From positions 868,001 to 932,000 of the forward strand of contig CBDCGU010000003.1 of assembly GCA_965216945.1 (NCBI GenBank): a stretch of 64,000 bases of DNA. Direction: 5' to 3'. Position numbers and translations under genes: made by a program. The notes below the pieces were generated by a model, which was given only the letters and a program-made list of their open reading frames with translations, was not told the origin of the DNA and did not search any database. Of this stretch, positions 39,705-48,742 are shown in pieces. Every line of letters begins with the position of its first letter. Within the stretch, counting starts at the first letter, position 1. The stretch comes from DATHZQ01 sp965216945 (GTDB taxonomy: Bacteria; Actinomycetota; Acidimicrobiia; Spongiisociales; UBA5794).

Positions 39705-40592
39705 TCACTCGCCCAGCTCGGAGAGGGCGTGTCGCAGCATCTCCTGGAGACGGCGCTCCATCACCGCCGGATGGACGTCGAGGCCGACGTGCAACCAAGG
39801 TGGGTAGGGCTCGATCGGCAGCGTTCCGAGGAGAGTGACGAGGTCCCACCTCGGGTCGTAGTCGTGACCGGCCAGCGAGCACCAGTGGTCGCGCACACGG
39901 TTGGCCGTCGCCACGCCATACATGGCGGTGAGATTCACCCGGCAGTGGGCGATATCGACCGGCGCCGGCCCAACGCAGGCGTTCACCCAGTCGACCACGC
40001 CGCTGAGCCGGCTCTCCGAGAACAGCAGGTTCATGGGGTGGTGGTCGCGGTGCAGGACGACCATCGGCGCATCGGGGAGCCCGGGGGCGACGACGGCTGC
40101 GGCGCGCTGCCAGAGCCCGCGATCGCGCCGAGGGAGTTCCAGATCGTCGGCGATCCATGGGTCGTAGGGCCACCGCAGCGCAGCGGTGTCGGCCGCGGCG
40201 ACCGCCACAGGCACCCCGGCGAGTGTGCGCAGCCACGCCGGCTCGGGAGGCTGCGGCGCCACGACCATCCCCGGGAGATGAGTCATCACCACGGCGGGCA
40301 CTCCCGCAGCGTGGCCCGCGGCGTCGTAGGCGATCAGCTCCGGGGTCGGCACGTCCACCGTCTCCGCCATCTGGAGCGCACCGGCCTCGTGCTCTGCCAG
40401 ATCGGGTTCCTCGCAAAGCCATTGCTCGCTGGTGAACCACCGCACGACGTAACGCCGTTCGCGGTCGTCCTGCAACATCACCACCGTCGACGAGGTCGCC
40501 ACGAGAGGGGCCATGCGCACCACCGAGGCACCGATCGACGACTCGACCCACCGCAGATCGGCACCGGCGGGCAGTATCGTCTCGGCGTTCAC
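39705..40592 (-). CDS. Aminoglycoside phosphotransferase-family protein
   Basis: The 295-residue protein has a kinase-like catalytic loop VVLHRDHHPMNLL (the H-x-D-x-x-x-x-N motif) and a metal site in GVVDWVNACVGPAPVDIAH. The N-lobe contains YVVRWFTSEQW with the Lys/Arg position that binds ATP phosphates. Substrate is unknown; members act on aminoglycosides, choline, macrolides and metabolites. GTG 40592 was chosen; the upstream frame to 40958 has no family similarity. It is divergent from the 92-residue protein gene, only 30 bp away, so both share a short promoter region. Confidence 0.75.
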   Translation of the reverse strand: MNAETILPAGADLRWVESSIGASVVRMAPLVATSSTVVMLQDDRERRYVVRWFTSEQWLCEEPDLAEHEAGALQMAETVDVPTPELIAYDAAGHAAGVPAVVMTHLPGMVVAPQPPEPAWLRTLAGVPVAVAAADTAALRWPYDPWIADDLELPRRDRGLWQRAAAVVAPGLPDAPMVVLHRDHHPMNLLFSESRLSGVVDWVNACVGPAPVDIAHCRVNLTAMYGVATANRVRDHWCSLAGHDYDPRWDLVTLLGTLPIEPYPPWLHVGLDVHPAVMERRLQEMLRHALSELGE

Positions 40593-40622
40593 TTCATCGT
40601 CCTGCGGTCCGGGAGGCCCATC

Positions 40623-40901
40623 GTGCTCGACAAGATGCTCGGCATGTTCGACGACTCCGACCCGGGCAAGATACGCGACATCGTCGCGAGGGAATCGGAC
40701 CCCGACGAGCTCGCCACATCGGCCGAGCCGGCGCCGGATCACAAGCTCGAGTCCATGGCGGGCAAACTCGACGAGATCACGACACAGGTCCGACGGCTGA
40801 AAGCGCGATGGACGGAGGCGGACCGAGATCTCGGTGACGAGGGCGTGCAGTTTCGGGGGTCGGGTGAGCTGCCGACCGGCGTCGCCGCCATCGGTCCGTG
40901 A
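40623..40901 (+). CDS. Small coiled-coil protein (92 aa), first gene of a coupled cassette
   Basis: The 92-residue protein has an acidic N-terminus (FDDSDPGKIRDIVARESDPDE) and a helix with heptad-like spacing (LESMAGKLDEITTQVRRLKARWTEADRDL) that may form a coiled coil. It has no recognised domain. It begins at GTG 40623 and ends in a 4-bp GTGA overlap with the barrel protein gene. That tight coupling supports a real gene. I cannot name a function; a subunit-binding adaptor for the next protein is a guess. Confidence 0.5.
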   Translation: MLDKMLGMFDDSDPGKIRDIVARESDPDELATSAEPAPDHKLESMAGKLDEITTQVRRLKARWTEADRDLGDEGVQFRGSGELPTGVAAIGP

Positions 40902-42106
40902 CGGAGGCACCCCATCCCATCCGGCAGGGCCGCTCCGTGCGTCGCCGTGTCGTCGCACTCCTCGTTGCCTGGCTCGTGGGCGCGGCGGTGTTGCGGGTCA
41001 CGCTCCTGGCGCCCGAGGTGTGCCCTGCATTCACCGCGGACGAAGCTCGCGCCACTGCGGTCGCCGCCGTCGACTGGATCGTCGACAACCAGTTCGACAA
41101 CGGGCGTTATCTCTACCTGTACGACCGGGAGTCGGGGGAGACACCGAACCAGTACAACCTCGTGCGTCACGCCGGCACGACGATGGCTGTCTACCAACTG
41201 GTGGCGGCAGGCGAGACGGAGTACCTCGCGGCCGCCGACCGGGCCACGCAGTACATGCTCGACCGGATGGTGACGACGGGCGACGATGCGGCAGGTTGGG
41301 CGGAGCCGGGCAACGACCTCCAACTCGGCGCCGCGGCACTGATGACGCTGTCCCTCCTGATCAGGCGAGAGGCGACAGGGGACGACGTGTTCGACGACGA
41401 GCTGCGCAGACTCGGGCGCTTCATGGAGGGCCAGCAACTGCCCGACGGGGTGATGCTGGAGCGCTGGCTGCTTTCCACCGGAGCACCCAACCCGAGTCAA
41501 CGGTCCCGGTATGCCACAGGCGAGGCACTGTGGGCGTTTGCCTACCTCCACGACACGTTCCCGGGCGAAGGCTGGGACGGCGCGGCGTTTCGCACGTTGG
41601 ACTACCTCAGTCTGCGTCGGGACGACGAGGAGCAACTGTTCCCCAACCCGTGGCCCGACCAGTGGGCGGCCTACTCACTCGGGCAGCTGGCAACCTGGGA
41701 CCTGGAGGACCATCAGATCGAGTACGCCCGAAGCCTCGCTGCCCAGTTCGGTGTCCAAGTGCGATGGGATTCCCAGCGCAGCGGCGGCATCGCCACGCTC
41801 ACCCACCCCCCTGAACCACGCGGCGCCGGATTCGGGACCGTGCTCGAGGGGCTCGGCCGCCTCGGCGTCCTGGCCGCCGCCGACGACCGCCTGGCCGACC
41901 TTCGCCAGCCGATCGAGGAGCGTCTCGTATGCGGCGCCGCCCGTCTGGCTGCCGCCCAGGTGGGAGCCGGCGACGTCGTGGGCGCTGAGCCGGAATACGA
42001 GCTCGGCGCCTGGTTCCTGAACGACGAGACTCGCATGGACGATCAACAGCATGCAGCCTCCGGCATGTTGTGGGCGGAAGCCGTGCTCCGAGGGGGCACA
42101 CCGTGA
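40898..42106 (+). CDS. Membrane-anchored (alpha/alpha) barrel-like protein, glycan-enzyme-like
   Basis: The 402-residue protein has one N-terminal membrane helix (about 19-37, VALLVAWLVGAAVLRVTLL) and an extracytoplasmic helical domain. Repeated aromatic and Trp-rich helix starts (AVDWIVDNQFDNGRYLYLYD, NLVRHAGTTMAVYQLV, GEALWAFAYLHDTF, NPWPDQWAAYSLGQL) recall alpha/alpha-barrel enzymes such as glycoside hydrolases, epimerases or terpene-cyclase-like proteins. Acidic and aromatic residues could line a sugar groove, but no signature is complete. Start GTG 40898 overlaps the previous gene (GTGA), and its own stop overlaps the next one. The three genes form one translationally coupled unit, so its role may be inseparable from its neighbours. 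Confidence 0.6.
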   Translation: MTEAPHPIRQGRSVRRRVVALLVAWLVGAAVLRVTLLAPEVCPAFTADEARATAVAAVDWIVDNQFDNGRYLYLYDRESGETPNQYNLVRHAGTTMAVYQLVAAGETEYLAAADRATQYMLDRMVTTGDDAAGWAEPGNDLQLGAAALMTLSLLIRREATGDDVFDDELRRLGRFMEGQQLPDGVMLERWLLSTGAPNPSQRSRYATGEALWAFAYLHDTFPGEGWDGAAFRTLDYLSLRRDDEEQLFPNPWPDQWAAYSLGQLATWDLEDHQIEYARSLAAQFGVQVRWDSQRSGGIATLTHPPEPRGAGFGTVLEGLGRLGVLAAADDRLADLRQPIEERLVCGAARLAAAQVGAGDVVGAEPEYELGAWFLNDETRMDDQQHAASGMLWAEAVLRGGTP

Positions 42107-42615
42107 CCGGCATCGTGGCTGCCCTCGCCGTCATCGTTGCGTCGTGGAACCCGGCGCTCTTCGCCGAACGCAGCCCCGGTGTGAGCAGCGCACGGCGGCA
42201 AGCCTGGCTTGTCGGGTCGGGAGTCGTACTCGCCATCGCAGCCGTGACCGGCCCCATCCTCGACGTCCTGGACGTGTCCGTACCGACGTTCCGCACCGCG
42301 GCCGGAGCGGTCATCGCGCTCGTCGGTGCTCGCTGGCTCATCGGCCCGCCACCCCGCCCCGGCGACGGCAACCAGCGAGCGCACGGTGCCATGGATGTGG
42401 CGACCCCGGAGATCGTGGTGGCGACGATGACGACGACGGCGTCGGACGGCTGGCCGTCGGCCCTCCTCGGGGTGGTGGTCGCGGCGACGCTGACGGTGGC
42501 ACTGGTCACCACAGCTGCCTCCGGCCGCTGGGTCACATGGCTCAGGCGGCTGTTGGGAGGCGTCGCTCTGGTGCTCGGTGTTGCCTTGATCTACGCAGGA
42601 ATCCGCTCCGTCTGA
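42103..42615 (+). CDS. MarC-like small membrane protein
   Basis: The 170-residue protein has about five hydrophobic segments. LDVLDVSVPTFRTAAGAVIALVGARWLIG resembles the MarC family stretch (a GISLPAFRIAGG-type helix), and NPALF near the N-terminus recalls the MarC N-P turn. MarC proteins are integral membrane proteins of unclear function. This version is shorter and divergent. The GTG 42103 start overlaps the previous stop (GTGA), completing the three-gene cassette 40623-42615. A role in moving a product made or recognised by the barrel protein is speculative. Confidence 0.5.
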   Translation: MTGIVAALAVIVASWNPALFAERSPGVSSARRQAWLVGSGVVLAIAAVTGPILDVLDVSVPTFRTAAGAVIALVGARWLIGPPPRPGDGNQRAHGAMDVATPEIVVATMTTTASDGWPSALLGVVVAATLTVALVTTAASGRWVTWLRRLLGGVALVLGVALIYAGIRSV

Positions 42616-42652
42616 TCACCCGTCGCCCGACCGCTGCTCTTTGGGAACCCGC

Positions 42653-43372
42653 CTAGCGAGCGCCGTTCGCCCCATTCCACCACGGGTCCATGCGCCGGCC
42701 AACCGCCTCGAGCCAGGCCTCCATCATGGCGCCGACCGGATCGACGTGATCCAGATAGTCGTCCGGGTGAATCGGGGGCTCGATCCAGATCCGGATCGGC
42801 GTTCGGCGGAACGAACCGTGGACGAGACTCAAGGTGCCCTCGGTGCCGCGCATCGCCATCGGCACGAGCGGCTTGCCGCTGGCGAGCGCCAACCATGCGG
42901 CGCCCCGCTGCGGCGGCTCCTCGCGCCAGTGCGTCACCCGTCGCCCTTCCGGGAACAGACCGATCGGATTGCCCGCATCCAGCTCGGCGAGCGCGGTGCG
43001 CAACGCACCCACCGGGATACGGTCCCGGGGCGTAGGGATGGCGCCGAAGAACGAGATCAAGCGATCGAAGAGGTGGTGTGCGTCGAACAGTGACGCCACC
43101 GCGAGATACCGAACGTTGCGCCTCCCCGCCAGCGTCACCATGACGGGATCGATGAACGACAGGTGATTGGCGGCGATGACATAGCCGGCCCTCGGCAGGT
43201 GCTCCCTACCGGTGATCTGCAGATCGAACAACCAGCGAGCCAGCACCTCGAGTGGCCGGCGGGCGACCGCAACAAAACGTTGCGTCCAAGATCCCGGATC
43301 GTTTCGCACAGCGGCGAAGCGCGTGCCGTCCGGCGCCGCGGTGCCACGTGGGGGGCTCGGTGGGGTCGACAT
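42653..43372 (-). CDS. 1-acyl-sn-glycerol-3-phosphate acyltransferase (PlsC-like)
   Basis: PlsC-type enzymes add a second acyl chain to lysophosphatidic acid at the membrane in phospholipid synthesis. The 239-residue protein has NHLSFID (about 69-75, the H-x4-D catalytic motif) and FPEGRR (about 140-145), which bind the glycerol phosphate. Length and motif spacing are normal. Because the family is broad, another acyl acceptor, such as a glycolipid, is possible. ATG 43372 is the start. The gene follows holB in the same direction 9 nt after it. Confidence 0.9.
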   Translation of the reverse strand: MSTPPSPPRGTAAPDGTRFAAVRNDPGSWTQRFVAVARRPLEVLARWLFDLQITGREHLPRAGYVIAANHLSFIDPVMVTLAGRRNVRYLAVASLFDAHHLFDRLISFFGAIPTPRDRIPVGALRTALAELDAGNPIGLFPEGRRVTHWREEPPQRGAAWLALASGKPLVPMAMRGTEGTLSLVHGSFRRTPIRIWIEPPIHPDDYLDHVDPVGAMMEAWLEAVGRRMDPWWNGANGAR

Positions 43373-43381
43373 CGCCGGTGC

Positions 43382-44446
43382 TCAGCGATCCGCACCGAGA
43401 TCGGCGAAGAGGTTGGCGAATGCGAGCGTGGGTCGCTGGTTGGCCTCGAGTGCCTCGATGGTCTCCAGCACCCGCTCGGCGTTGGCGATGGCGTCCGCGG
43501 GCAACACGTCCGCAAGCGCTTTCGCCGGGATGTCGGCGTTTCGCGCCGCGGCTCCAAACTGTGCCGCGGCGGCATCACGGTAGAAGCCGGCCAGGATCTC
43601 CAGCCCGGAGACGTAGAGCGCCGAGGTGGCCCGCTTCAGCTTGCGGTCATGTCGCTCCTTCAAGGATTTCGAGGACGCCCCCTCTTGTTCTGCGATCGCC
43701 AACCGCTCCGCATGGGCCTGGCGGATCGCCGCCAGGAGCGGGTCACACGCCGCCGCCACCTCGTCGGCGAGCATGTAGGCGTCGCCCGGCAACGCCGACA
43801 GCCGCAACGGCACCGACAACCAGGCGTGGCGGTACGCCGCGACCTCGGGCTGCGTCGCCAGCTCGACGGCGAGCCCGGGCCGCCCACCCGAGATCCGTGC
43901 GGCTTGCTCCGCCTGGGCCGCATCGACACCGCGTGCCACCAGCCCGGCCGCGATCTCGTCCTCGGGTACGCGACCGAACACGACCGTGCGGCAGCGGCTT
44001 GCGATCGTGTCGGGAAGATCATCGTCCGACTCGGTCACGATGATGAACACCGTCGACGCGGTCGGCTCCTCCAACGTCTTCAGGAGGGCATTGGCGGCCT
44101 CGTCGTTCATCGCACCGCCTTCCTCGAAGAGGAAGACCTTGCGGACCCCCACCAGGGGGGCCAAGCTCGCCTGCGAAACGGTGTGCCGGGCCTGATCGAC
44201 CGTGATGGACGCCCGTCCCTCCGGCTCCACGACAACCAAGTCGGGATGGTTTCCCGTGAGGACCCGCCGGGCGCATACCTCGTCCTGTCCGCACATGAGC
44301 GCCGCGGCGAAGCGCCTCGCCACCGCCGCCTTGCCCGTGTTGGAGGGACCGACGAACAGATACGCCTGCGCCGGATGCGCAGCGTCACGCGCCAGGAATG
44401 CGGTCACGGACCCGTGGCCGACGATGCCGTCGAAATGGTCAGCCAC
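43382..44446 (-). CDS. holB: DNA polymerase III delta-prime subunit
   Basis: Delta' is part of the clamp-loader complex that opens the beta clamp. The 354-residue AAA+ protein has a Walker-A-position loop GPSNTGKA (about 33-40), Walker B-like VFLFEEGGAMN and the SRC motif (IASRCRTVVF), with ALLKTLEEP before it. The zinc module of delta' normally has four cysteines; here only two remain near residues 52-58 (MCGQDEVC), so zinc binding is probably lost. The GTG at 44446 starts a normal-length product. It lies between the MFS permease gene and plsC, all on the minus strand. Confidence 0.9.
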   Translation of the reverse strand: MADHFDGIVGHGSVTAFLARDAAHPAQAYLFVGPSNTGKAAVARRFAAALMCGQDEVCARRVLTGNHPDLVVVEPEGRASITVDQARHTVSQASLAPLVGVRKVFLFEEGGAMNDEAANALLKTLEEPTASTVFIIVTESDDDLPDTIASRCRTVVFGRVPEDEIAAGLVARGVDAAQAEQAARISGGRPGLAVELATQPEVAAYRHAWLSVPLRLSALPGDAYMLADEVAAACDPLLAAIRQAHAERLAIAEQEGASSKSLKERHDRKLKRATSALYVSGLEILAGFYRDAAAAQFGAAARNADIPAKALADVLPADAIANAERVLETIEALEANQRPTLAFANLFADLGADR

Positions 44447-44460
44447 TCGGATTCTTCTCC

Positions 44461-45873
44461 TCAGTCGCTTCGATCTGTGTCGTCGTGATCGGTGCGGGGC
44501 CGCCGCCGGATCGCCGCACGGCGGGCCTCGTCGGCCTGTGCCAGGATGTCACGCGCCTCAGCCCCAAGCTTGGGGCGACCGAAGATCGAACGCAAGCTCC
44601 ACAGCGTCACGAGCCCGGTCAGCAGGATCACCATCCCGCCGAGGAAGAGTAGAAGCCTCGTCGGATCGCTCAGCCTCCACACGCCGACACCGCTCAGGAG
44701 GAGTTGCAGCGGAGCCACCGCCGCCATCGACACGAACAGCCCCACTCGCATGAGGGCGAAGAGGGTGGCGAACACCCGTCCCCGCAACTCGTCGGTCACC
44801 TCCTCATGGAGGTGGGTCAGGCCCATGACGTAGGCGGAGCCGGCGCCGAAGCCCATCACGAGCATCCACAACGCCGCACCGGTCACGGTCGACGTGAGCG
44901 AAGCGGCCGTCAACCCGGCCCCGGTTGCCAGCAACGAGAGGGCAAACACGAGGTCGCGTCTGAGCAGGCGCGACTCGTAGAGCGACACGACGAGGATGCC
45001 GGCGCCGGCGCCCACCCCCATCGCAGTGATCACGGCGAAAAAGCCCGTGTCGTCGGCGTTCAGCACGTCGTTCACGAATGAGTTCCCCAGAACGATCATC
45101 GTGCCGCCGCCGACGAGGGCCGCCGTCATGCCGGCGATGACGCGGCGCACCGACTTGCGACTCCAGAAGAACTTCGCCCCCTCCACCATGTCTTGGATGG
45201 CGCCAGGGCCGTCCTCATCGCCGCCCGGAGGTGGGTCGTCGGCGACCTTGGCCGCCATCACGGGCAGCGATGCGACGAGCAAAGCCGAGGTCAGGAACGT
45301 GAGGGAGTCGACTCCGAATGCCAGCGCCAGGTTGGCCGTGGCATCGGGGATGAGGCCACCCAGGGTCACCGCCGGTAGCGCGGACAGCGCCCAATTGAAC
45401 CCGGCGCCGAGTGGCACGGTTCCGTAGGTGGCCCCGAGCATGAGGCTGTTCGCCGTGACCAGGTTCTCCCGACTCACCAGGCTCGGCAACATGGCGTTGC
45501 GCGGAGATTGCCCCAGCAGGCTGAAGAACTCGAGCAGCAGGTTGATCACGACCAGGATCGGCAGTGTCGTGGCAAACACGAGAAACGGAACGATCAGCGC
45601 ACGACCGACGTCGCTGATCACCACGAGCCGCCGGCGGTCCACTCGATCGCTGATCACGCCCACCCAGGCGCTCAGCAGCAGGCCGGGCAGGATGCGCGAC
45701 ACCAGCGCAACGAGGACACCGGTCTCGTCTGCGATGTTGGCTCCGAGAGTGATGGTCGCAAACACCGTGATCCAGTCACCGGTGCTGCCCACGACGCTCG
45801 CCCACCAGAACCGGGCGAAGTAGCCGGTCGTCACCATCGAGAACGCAGACCGCGGAGCGGGGGGCGCCGTCAT
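44461..45873 (-). CDS. MFS transporter
   Basis: The 470-residue protein has about 12 membrane helices and the major-facilitator loop signature near VGVISDRVDRRRLVVISDVGRAL. It belongs to the MFS_3 (enterobactin-exporter-like) group, whose members export drugs or siderophores. Its substrate is not evident. The C-terminal tail is charged and long (FGRPKLGAEARDILAQADEARRAAIRRRPR). It overlaps nothing, and the gene ends 15 nt before holB in the same direction, so co-transcription is likely. Confidence 0.85.
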   Translation of the reverse strand: MTAPPAPRSAFSMVTTGYFARFWWASVVGSTGDWITVFATITLGANIADETGVLVALVSRILPGLLLSAWVGVISDRVDRRRLVVISDVGRALIVPFLVFATTLPILVVINLLLEFFSLLGQSPRNAMLPSLVSRENLVTANSLMLGATYGTVPLGAGFNWALSALPAVTLGGLIPDATANLALAFGVDSLTFLTSALLVASLPVMAAKVADDPPPGGDEDGPGAIQDMVEGAKFFWSRKSVRRVIAGMTAALVGGGTMIVLGNSFVNDVLNADDTGFFAVITAMGVGAGAGILVVSLYESRLLRRDLVFALSLLATGAGLTAASLTSTVTGAALWMLVMGFGAGSAYVMGLTHLHEEVTDELRGRVFATLFALMRVGLFVSMAAVAPLQLLLSGVGVWRLSDPTRLLLFLGGMVILLTGLVTLWSLRSIFGRPKLGAEARDILAQADEARRAAIRRRPRTDHDDTDRSD

Positions 45874-45929
45874 GCGACGAAGGTTAGGTGTCTACCTGGG
45901 AATCGCAGGGAAGTCGGGCGTCCCCGCGG

Positions 45930-48530
45930 TCATGACTTCTTGGCAGATCGTTTCTTCTTCGCCGGGCCACGGTCCTTGCGGGCCTGGAGGAGATCGAGCG
46001 CCCGCTCCAGTGTGACGGACTCGACGGTGTCGTCCTGGCGCAGCGATGCGTTGTACTCACCGTCCGTGACGTACGGTCCGTAGCGCCCGTCCTTGACGAC
46101 GATGGGCTTGCCGTCGGGATCCTCACCCAGCTCCTTGAGAGGTGCGGACGCCGCCCCCCGTCGCTTCTTCGGCTCTTTGAGCTTCGCCACAGCCTCGTCC
46201 AGCGTGATGGCGAATATCTGCTCCTCGTCGTCGAGGCTGCGCGTCTCCTTGCCCCACTTGATGTAGGGGCCGTATCTGCCGTTCTGTGCCGTGATGCCGG
46301 CGCCATCCTCTGGATGCTGTCCGACGGTGCGCGGCTGGGTCAGCAACCTGAGCGCTTCCTCCATCGTGAGGGTCTCGAGCGACATCGACTTGAACAGCGA
46401 TGCCGTCTTGGGCTTCTGCTTCGGTTTGGCGTCGGGGTCCAGCTCGCCTAGCTGGACGTAGGGCCCGTACCGCCCGGTGCGAGCGATGACGGTGAGACCG
46501 GTCTCGGGGTCGGTTCCCAGCACGCGCTCATCCGAGGGAGCTTCGAGGTAGGCGATCGCCTGGTCCAGCGTCAGCTCGTCCGGGGCGATGTCTCCCGGCA
46601 CGCTGGCGCGTTCCTCACCACGGGCCACGTAGGGCCCGTACCGGCCGACCCTGGCCACGACGGGCTCGCCGTTGTCATCCAGTCCGAGCGGGATCGAGTT
46701 CACTTCCTTGGCGTCGATCTTGTCGAGGTTCACGGCGACGAGCTCCTGCAACCCGGGATGCCCGTTGCCGAAGTAGAACGAGTTGAGCCACGGGATCGCC
46801 TCCTGCTCTCCGGTGGCGATGCGGTCGAGGTCGTCCTCCATCCGCGCTGTGAACGCATAGTCCACGAGGTCCTGGAAGTGCTGCTCGAGCAGCCCGATCG
46901 CAGCGAACGCCGTGAACGTCGGCACCAGGGCCGTGCCCCGCTTGTTGACGTAGCCACGATCCTGGATCGTCGAGATGATCGAGGCATATGTGGAGGGCCG
47001 CCCGATCCCCAGCTCTTCGAGACGCTTCACCAGGGACGCCTCGGTGAAGCGGGCAGGCGGTTTGGTCTCGCTGCCCTTGGCGCTCATGTCCTGCACGTCG
47101 GCGGTGTCACCTTCGGCCATCGCCGGCAGGGGGCGCTCTTGATCGTCCAGCGCCGCATCGGGATCGTCGCTGCCCTCGACGTAGGCGCGGAGGAAGCCGG
47201 GGAACGTGATCGTCTTGCCGGTGGCGCCGAACTCGGCGGTACGGCCCGATGTGCCCTCGGCCGCCAGCCGCACGGAGAGGCTCTCCCCCTTGGCGTCCTT
47301 CATCTGGGAAGCCACCGTACGTTTCCAGATGAGGTCGTAGAGCTTCGCCTCGTCCGAGATCGCCCCGAACGCGGCCACCACGTTCTCCGGCTCGCGGAAC
47401 TGATCTCCGGCCGGCCGAATCGCCTCGTGGGCTTCCTGAGCGTTCTTGACCTTCCCGCTGTAGGAGCGGGGGGCGTCGGGGAGGTATTCGGCCCCGTAGC
47501 GCTTGGTGACGAGCTTGCGCGCTGCATCCAGCGCAGTGGCGGACAGCGTCGTCGAATCGGTGCGCATGTAGGTGATGAAGCCGCCCTCGTACAGGCGTTG
47601 TGCGGCCGACATGGTGCGCCGCGCCCCGAAGCGGAGCTTGCGACCGGCCTCCTGCTGCAGCGTCGACGTCCGGAACGGCGGGTACGGCCTTCGGGTGTAC
47701 GGCTTGGCCTCCACGGACGTCACCGCGAAGTCGGCTTCGGCCAGCTCTGCGGATAGCTCGGTGGCTGCCACCTCGTCGAGAGTGACACGCTTCTGCTTCC
47801 CGAGCTTCCCGTCAGGCCCGAAGTCCTTACCGGTCGCCACACGCACGTCGTCGAGGGACACCAGGTTGGCGGTGAAGACCAGTGGGTCGTCGTTGACAGC
47901 AAAGGTGCCGGTGAGACCCCAATACGACGCGGGGACGAACGCCATGCGCTCCCGCTCACGCTCGACGATGATGCGGGTCGCCGGAGATTGAACGCGGCCC
48001 GCCGACAGTCCCTGCCGGACCTTCCTCCACAGCACCGGCGACACTTCGTACCCGAAGAGCCGATCGAGGATGCGGCGCGCCTCCTGGGCGTCGACGAGCC
48101 TGCGATCGAGATCTCTCGCCTGATCGACCGCCTCGCGAATGGCGGCGGGGGTGATCTCGTGAAAGACCATGCGGTGCACCGGCTGTTTCGGGTTCAGCAC
48201 CTCGAGCAAATGCCAGGCGATGGACTCTCCTTCGCGGTCCTCGTCCGTCGCCAGGTACAGCTCATCGGCCTCCTTGAGCAGCTTGCGCAACTTGGTGACC
48301 TGCTTCTTCTTGTCCCCCGGCACGATGTAGAGCGGCTTGAAGTCGTTGTCGACATCGACACCGAGCCGGGCCCACGGCTCGCCCTTCACCGACTGCGGGA
48401 CGTCGGCCGCGGACCTGGGCAGATCGCGGATGTGGCCGATGCTCGACTCCACGACGAAGTCGTCGCCGAGGTAGCCGGCGATGGTCCGCGCCTTGGCGGG
48501 CGACTCAACGATGACGAGTTTTGTGGACAT
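45930..48530 (-). CDS. topA: DNA topoisomerase I
   Basis: TopA relaxes negative supercoils by single-strand cutting. The 866-residue protein has the Toprim domain (KLVIVESPAKARTIAGYL at its N-terminus, TDEDREGES metal site), the active-site Tyr in GFITYMRTDS, and an actinobacterial C-terminus of at least four GRYGPYV-type repeats (near 620, 680, 750 and 830). A Lys/Arg-rich tail (KDRGPAKKKRSAKK) follows, needed for processivity in this phylum. I chose ATG 48530. The promoter TTGACA-N17-TAGACA at 48567-48595 fits a 36-nt leader. Confidence 0.98.
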   Translation of the reverse strand: MSTKLVIVESPAKARTIAGYLGDDFVVESSIGHIRDLPRSAADVPQSVKGEPWARLGVDVDNDFKPLYIVPGDKKKQVTKLRKLLKEADELYLATDEDREGESIAWHLLEVLNPKQPVHRMVFHEITPAAIREAVDQARDLDRRLVDAQEARRILDRLFGYEVSPVLWRKVRQGLSAGRVQSPATRIIVERERERMAFVPASYWGLTGTFAVNDDPLVFTANLVSLDDVRVATGKDFGPDGKLGKQKRVTLDEVAATELSAELAEADFAVTSVEAKPYTRRPYPPFRTSTLQQEAGRKLRFGARRTMSAAQRLYEGGFITYMRTDSTTLSATALDAARKLVTKRYGAEYLPDAPRSYSGKVKNAQEAHEAIRPAGDQFREPENVVAAFGAISDEAKLYDLIWKRTVASQMKDAKGESLSVRLAAEGTSGRTAEFGATGKTITFPGFLRAYVEGSDDPDAALDDQERPLPAMAEGDTADVQDMSAKGSETKPPARFTEASLVKRLEELGIGRPSTYASIISTIQDRGYVNKRGTALVPTFTAFAAIGLLEQHFQDLVDYAFTARMEDDLDRIATGEQEAIPWLNSFYFGNGHPGLQELVAVNLDKIDAKEVNSIPLGLDDNGEPVVARVGRYGPYVARGEERASVPGDIAPDELTLDQAIAYLEAPSDERVLGTDPETGLTVIARTGRYGPYVQLGELDPDAKPKQKPKTASLFKSMSLETLTMEEALRLLTQPRTVGQHPEDGAGITAQNGRYGPYIKWGKETRSLDDEEQIFAITLDEAVAKLKEPKKRRGAASAPLKELGEDPDGKPIVVKDGRYGPYVTDGEYNASLRQDDTVESVTLERALDLLQARKDRGPAKKKRSAKKS

Positions 48531-48565
48531 ACGACACAAGACGGTTGCGAACGGGAAACGGCGCC

Positions 48566-48595
48566 ATGTCTACGAGACATTCCCACGACTGTCAA
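48566..48595 (-). promoter_or_regulatory. topA promoter overlapped by a palindrome
   Basis: On the minus strand TTGACA (48590-48595) and TAGACA (48567-48572) are 17 nt apart, close to the vegetative consensus. A perfect dyad ATGTCT-CGT-AGACAT (48566-48580) covers the -10, so a repressor or supercoiling-sensitive melting could act there. A GGGAAT sequence at 48579-48584 with GTT 19 nt on is close to, but not exactly, a SigR-type promoter. Confidence 0.6.
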
Positions 48596-48742
48596 GACTG
48601 CGCCGCCCGAGCGCGCCCGAATGGGCGCTCGCAGTGGCGGCAGGCTCACGGCTCTTCGCCGCACGGGGCATTGCTGTGCGATTCCGCGCCCTGGCCCGAA
48701 GCGTCGCGGCCGCACCCACCGCAGCGGCCCTTGCTCACCGGA

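Noticed and set aside
48579..48603. SigR-type promoter (GGAAT-N18-GTT) for topA
   Set aside because: The spacing is 19 rather than 18 nt and a better vegetative promoter overlaps it, so I do not claim SigR control.
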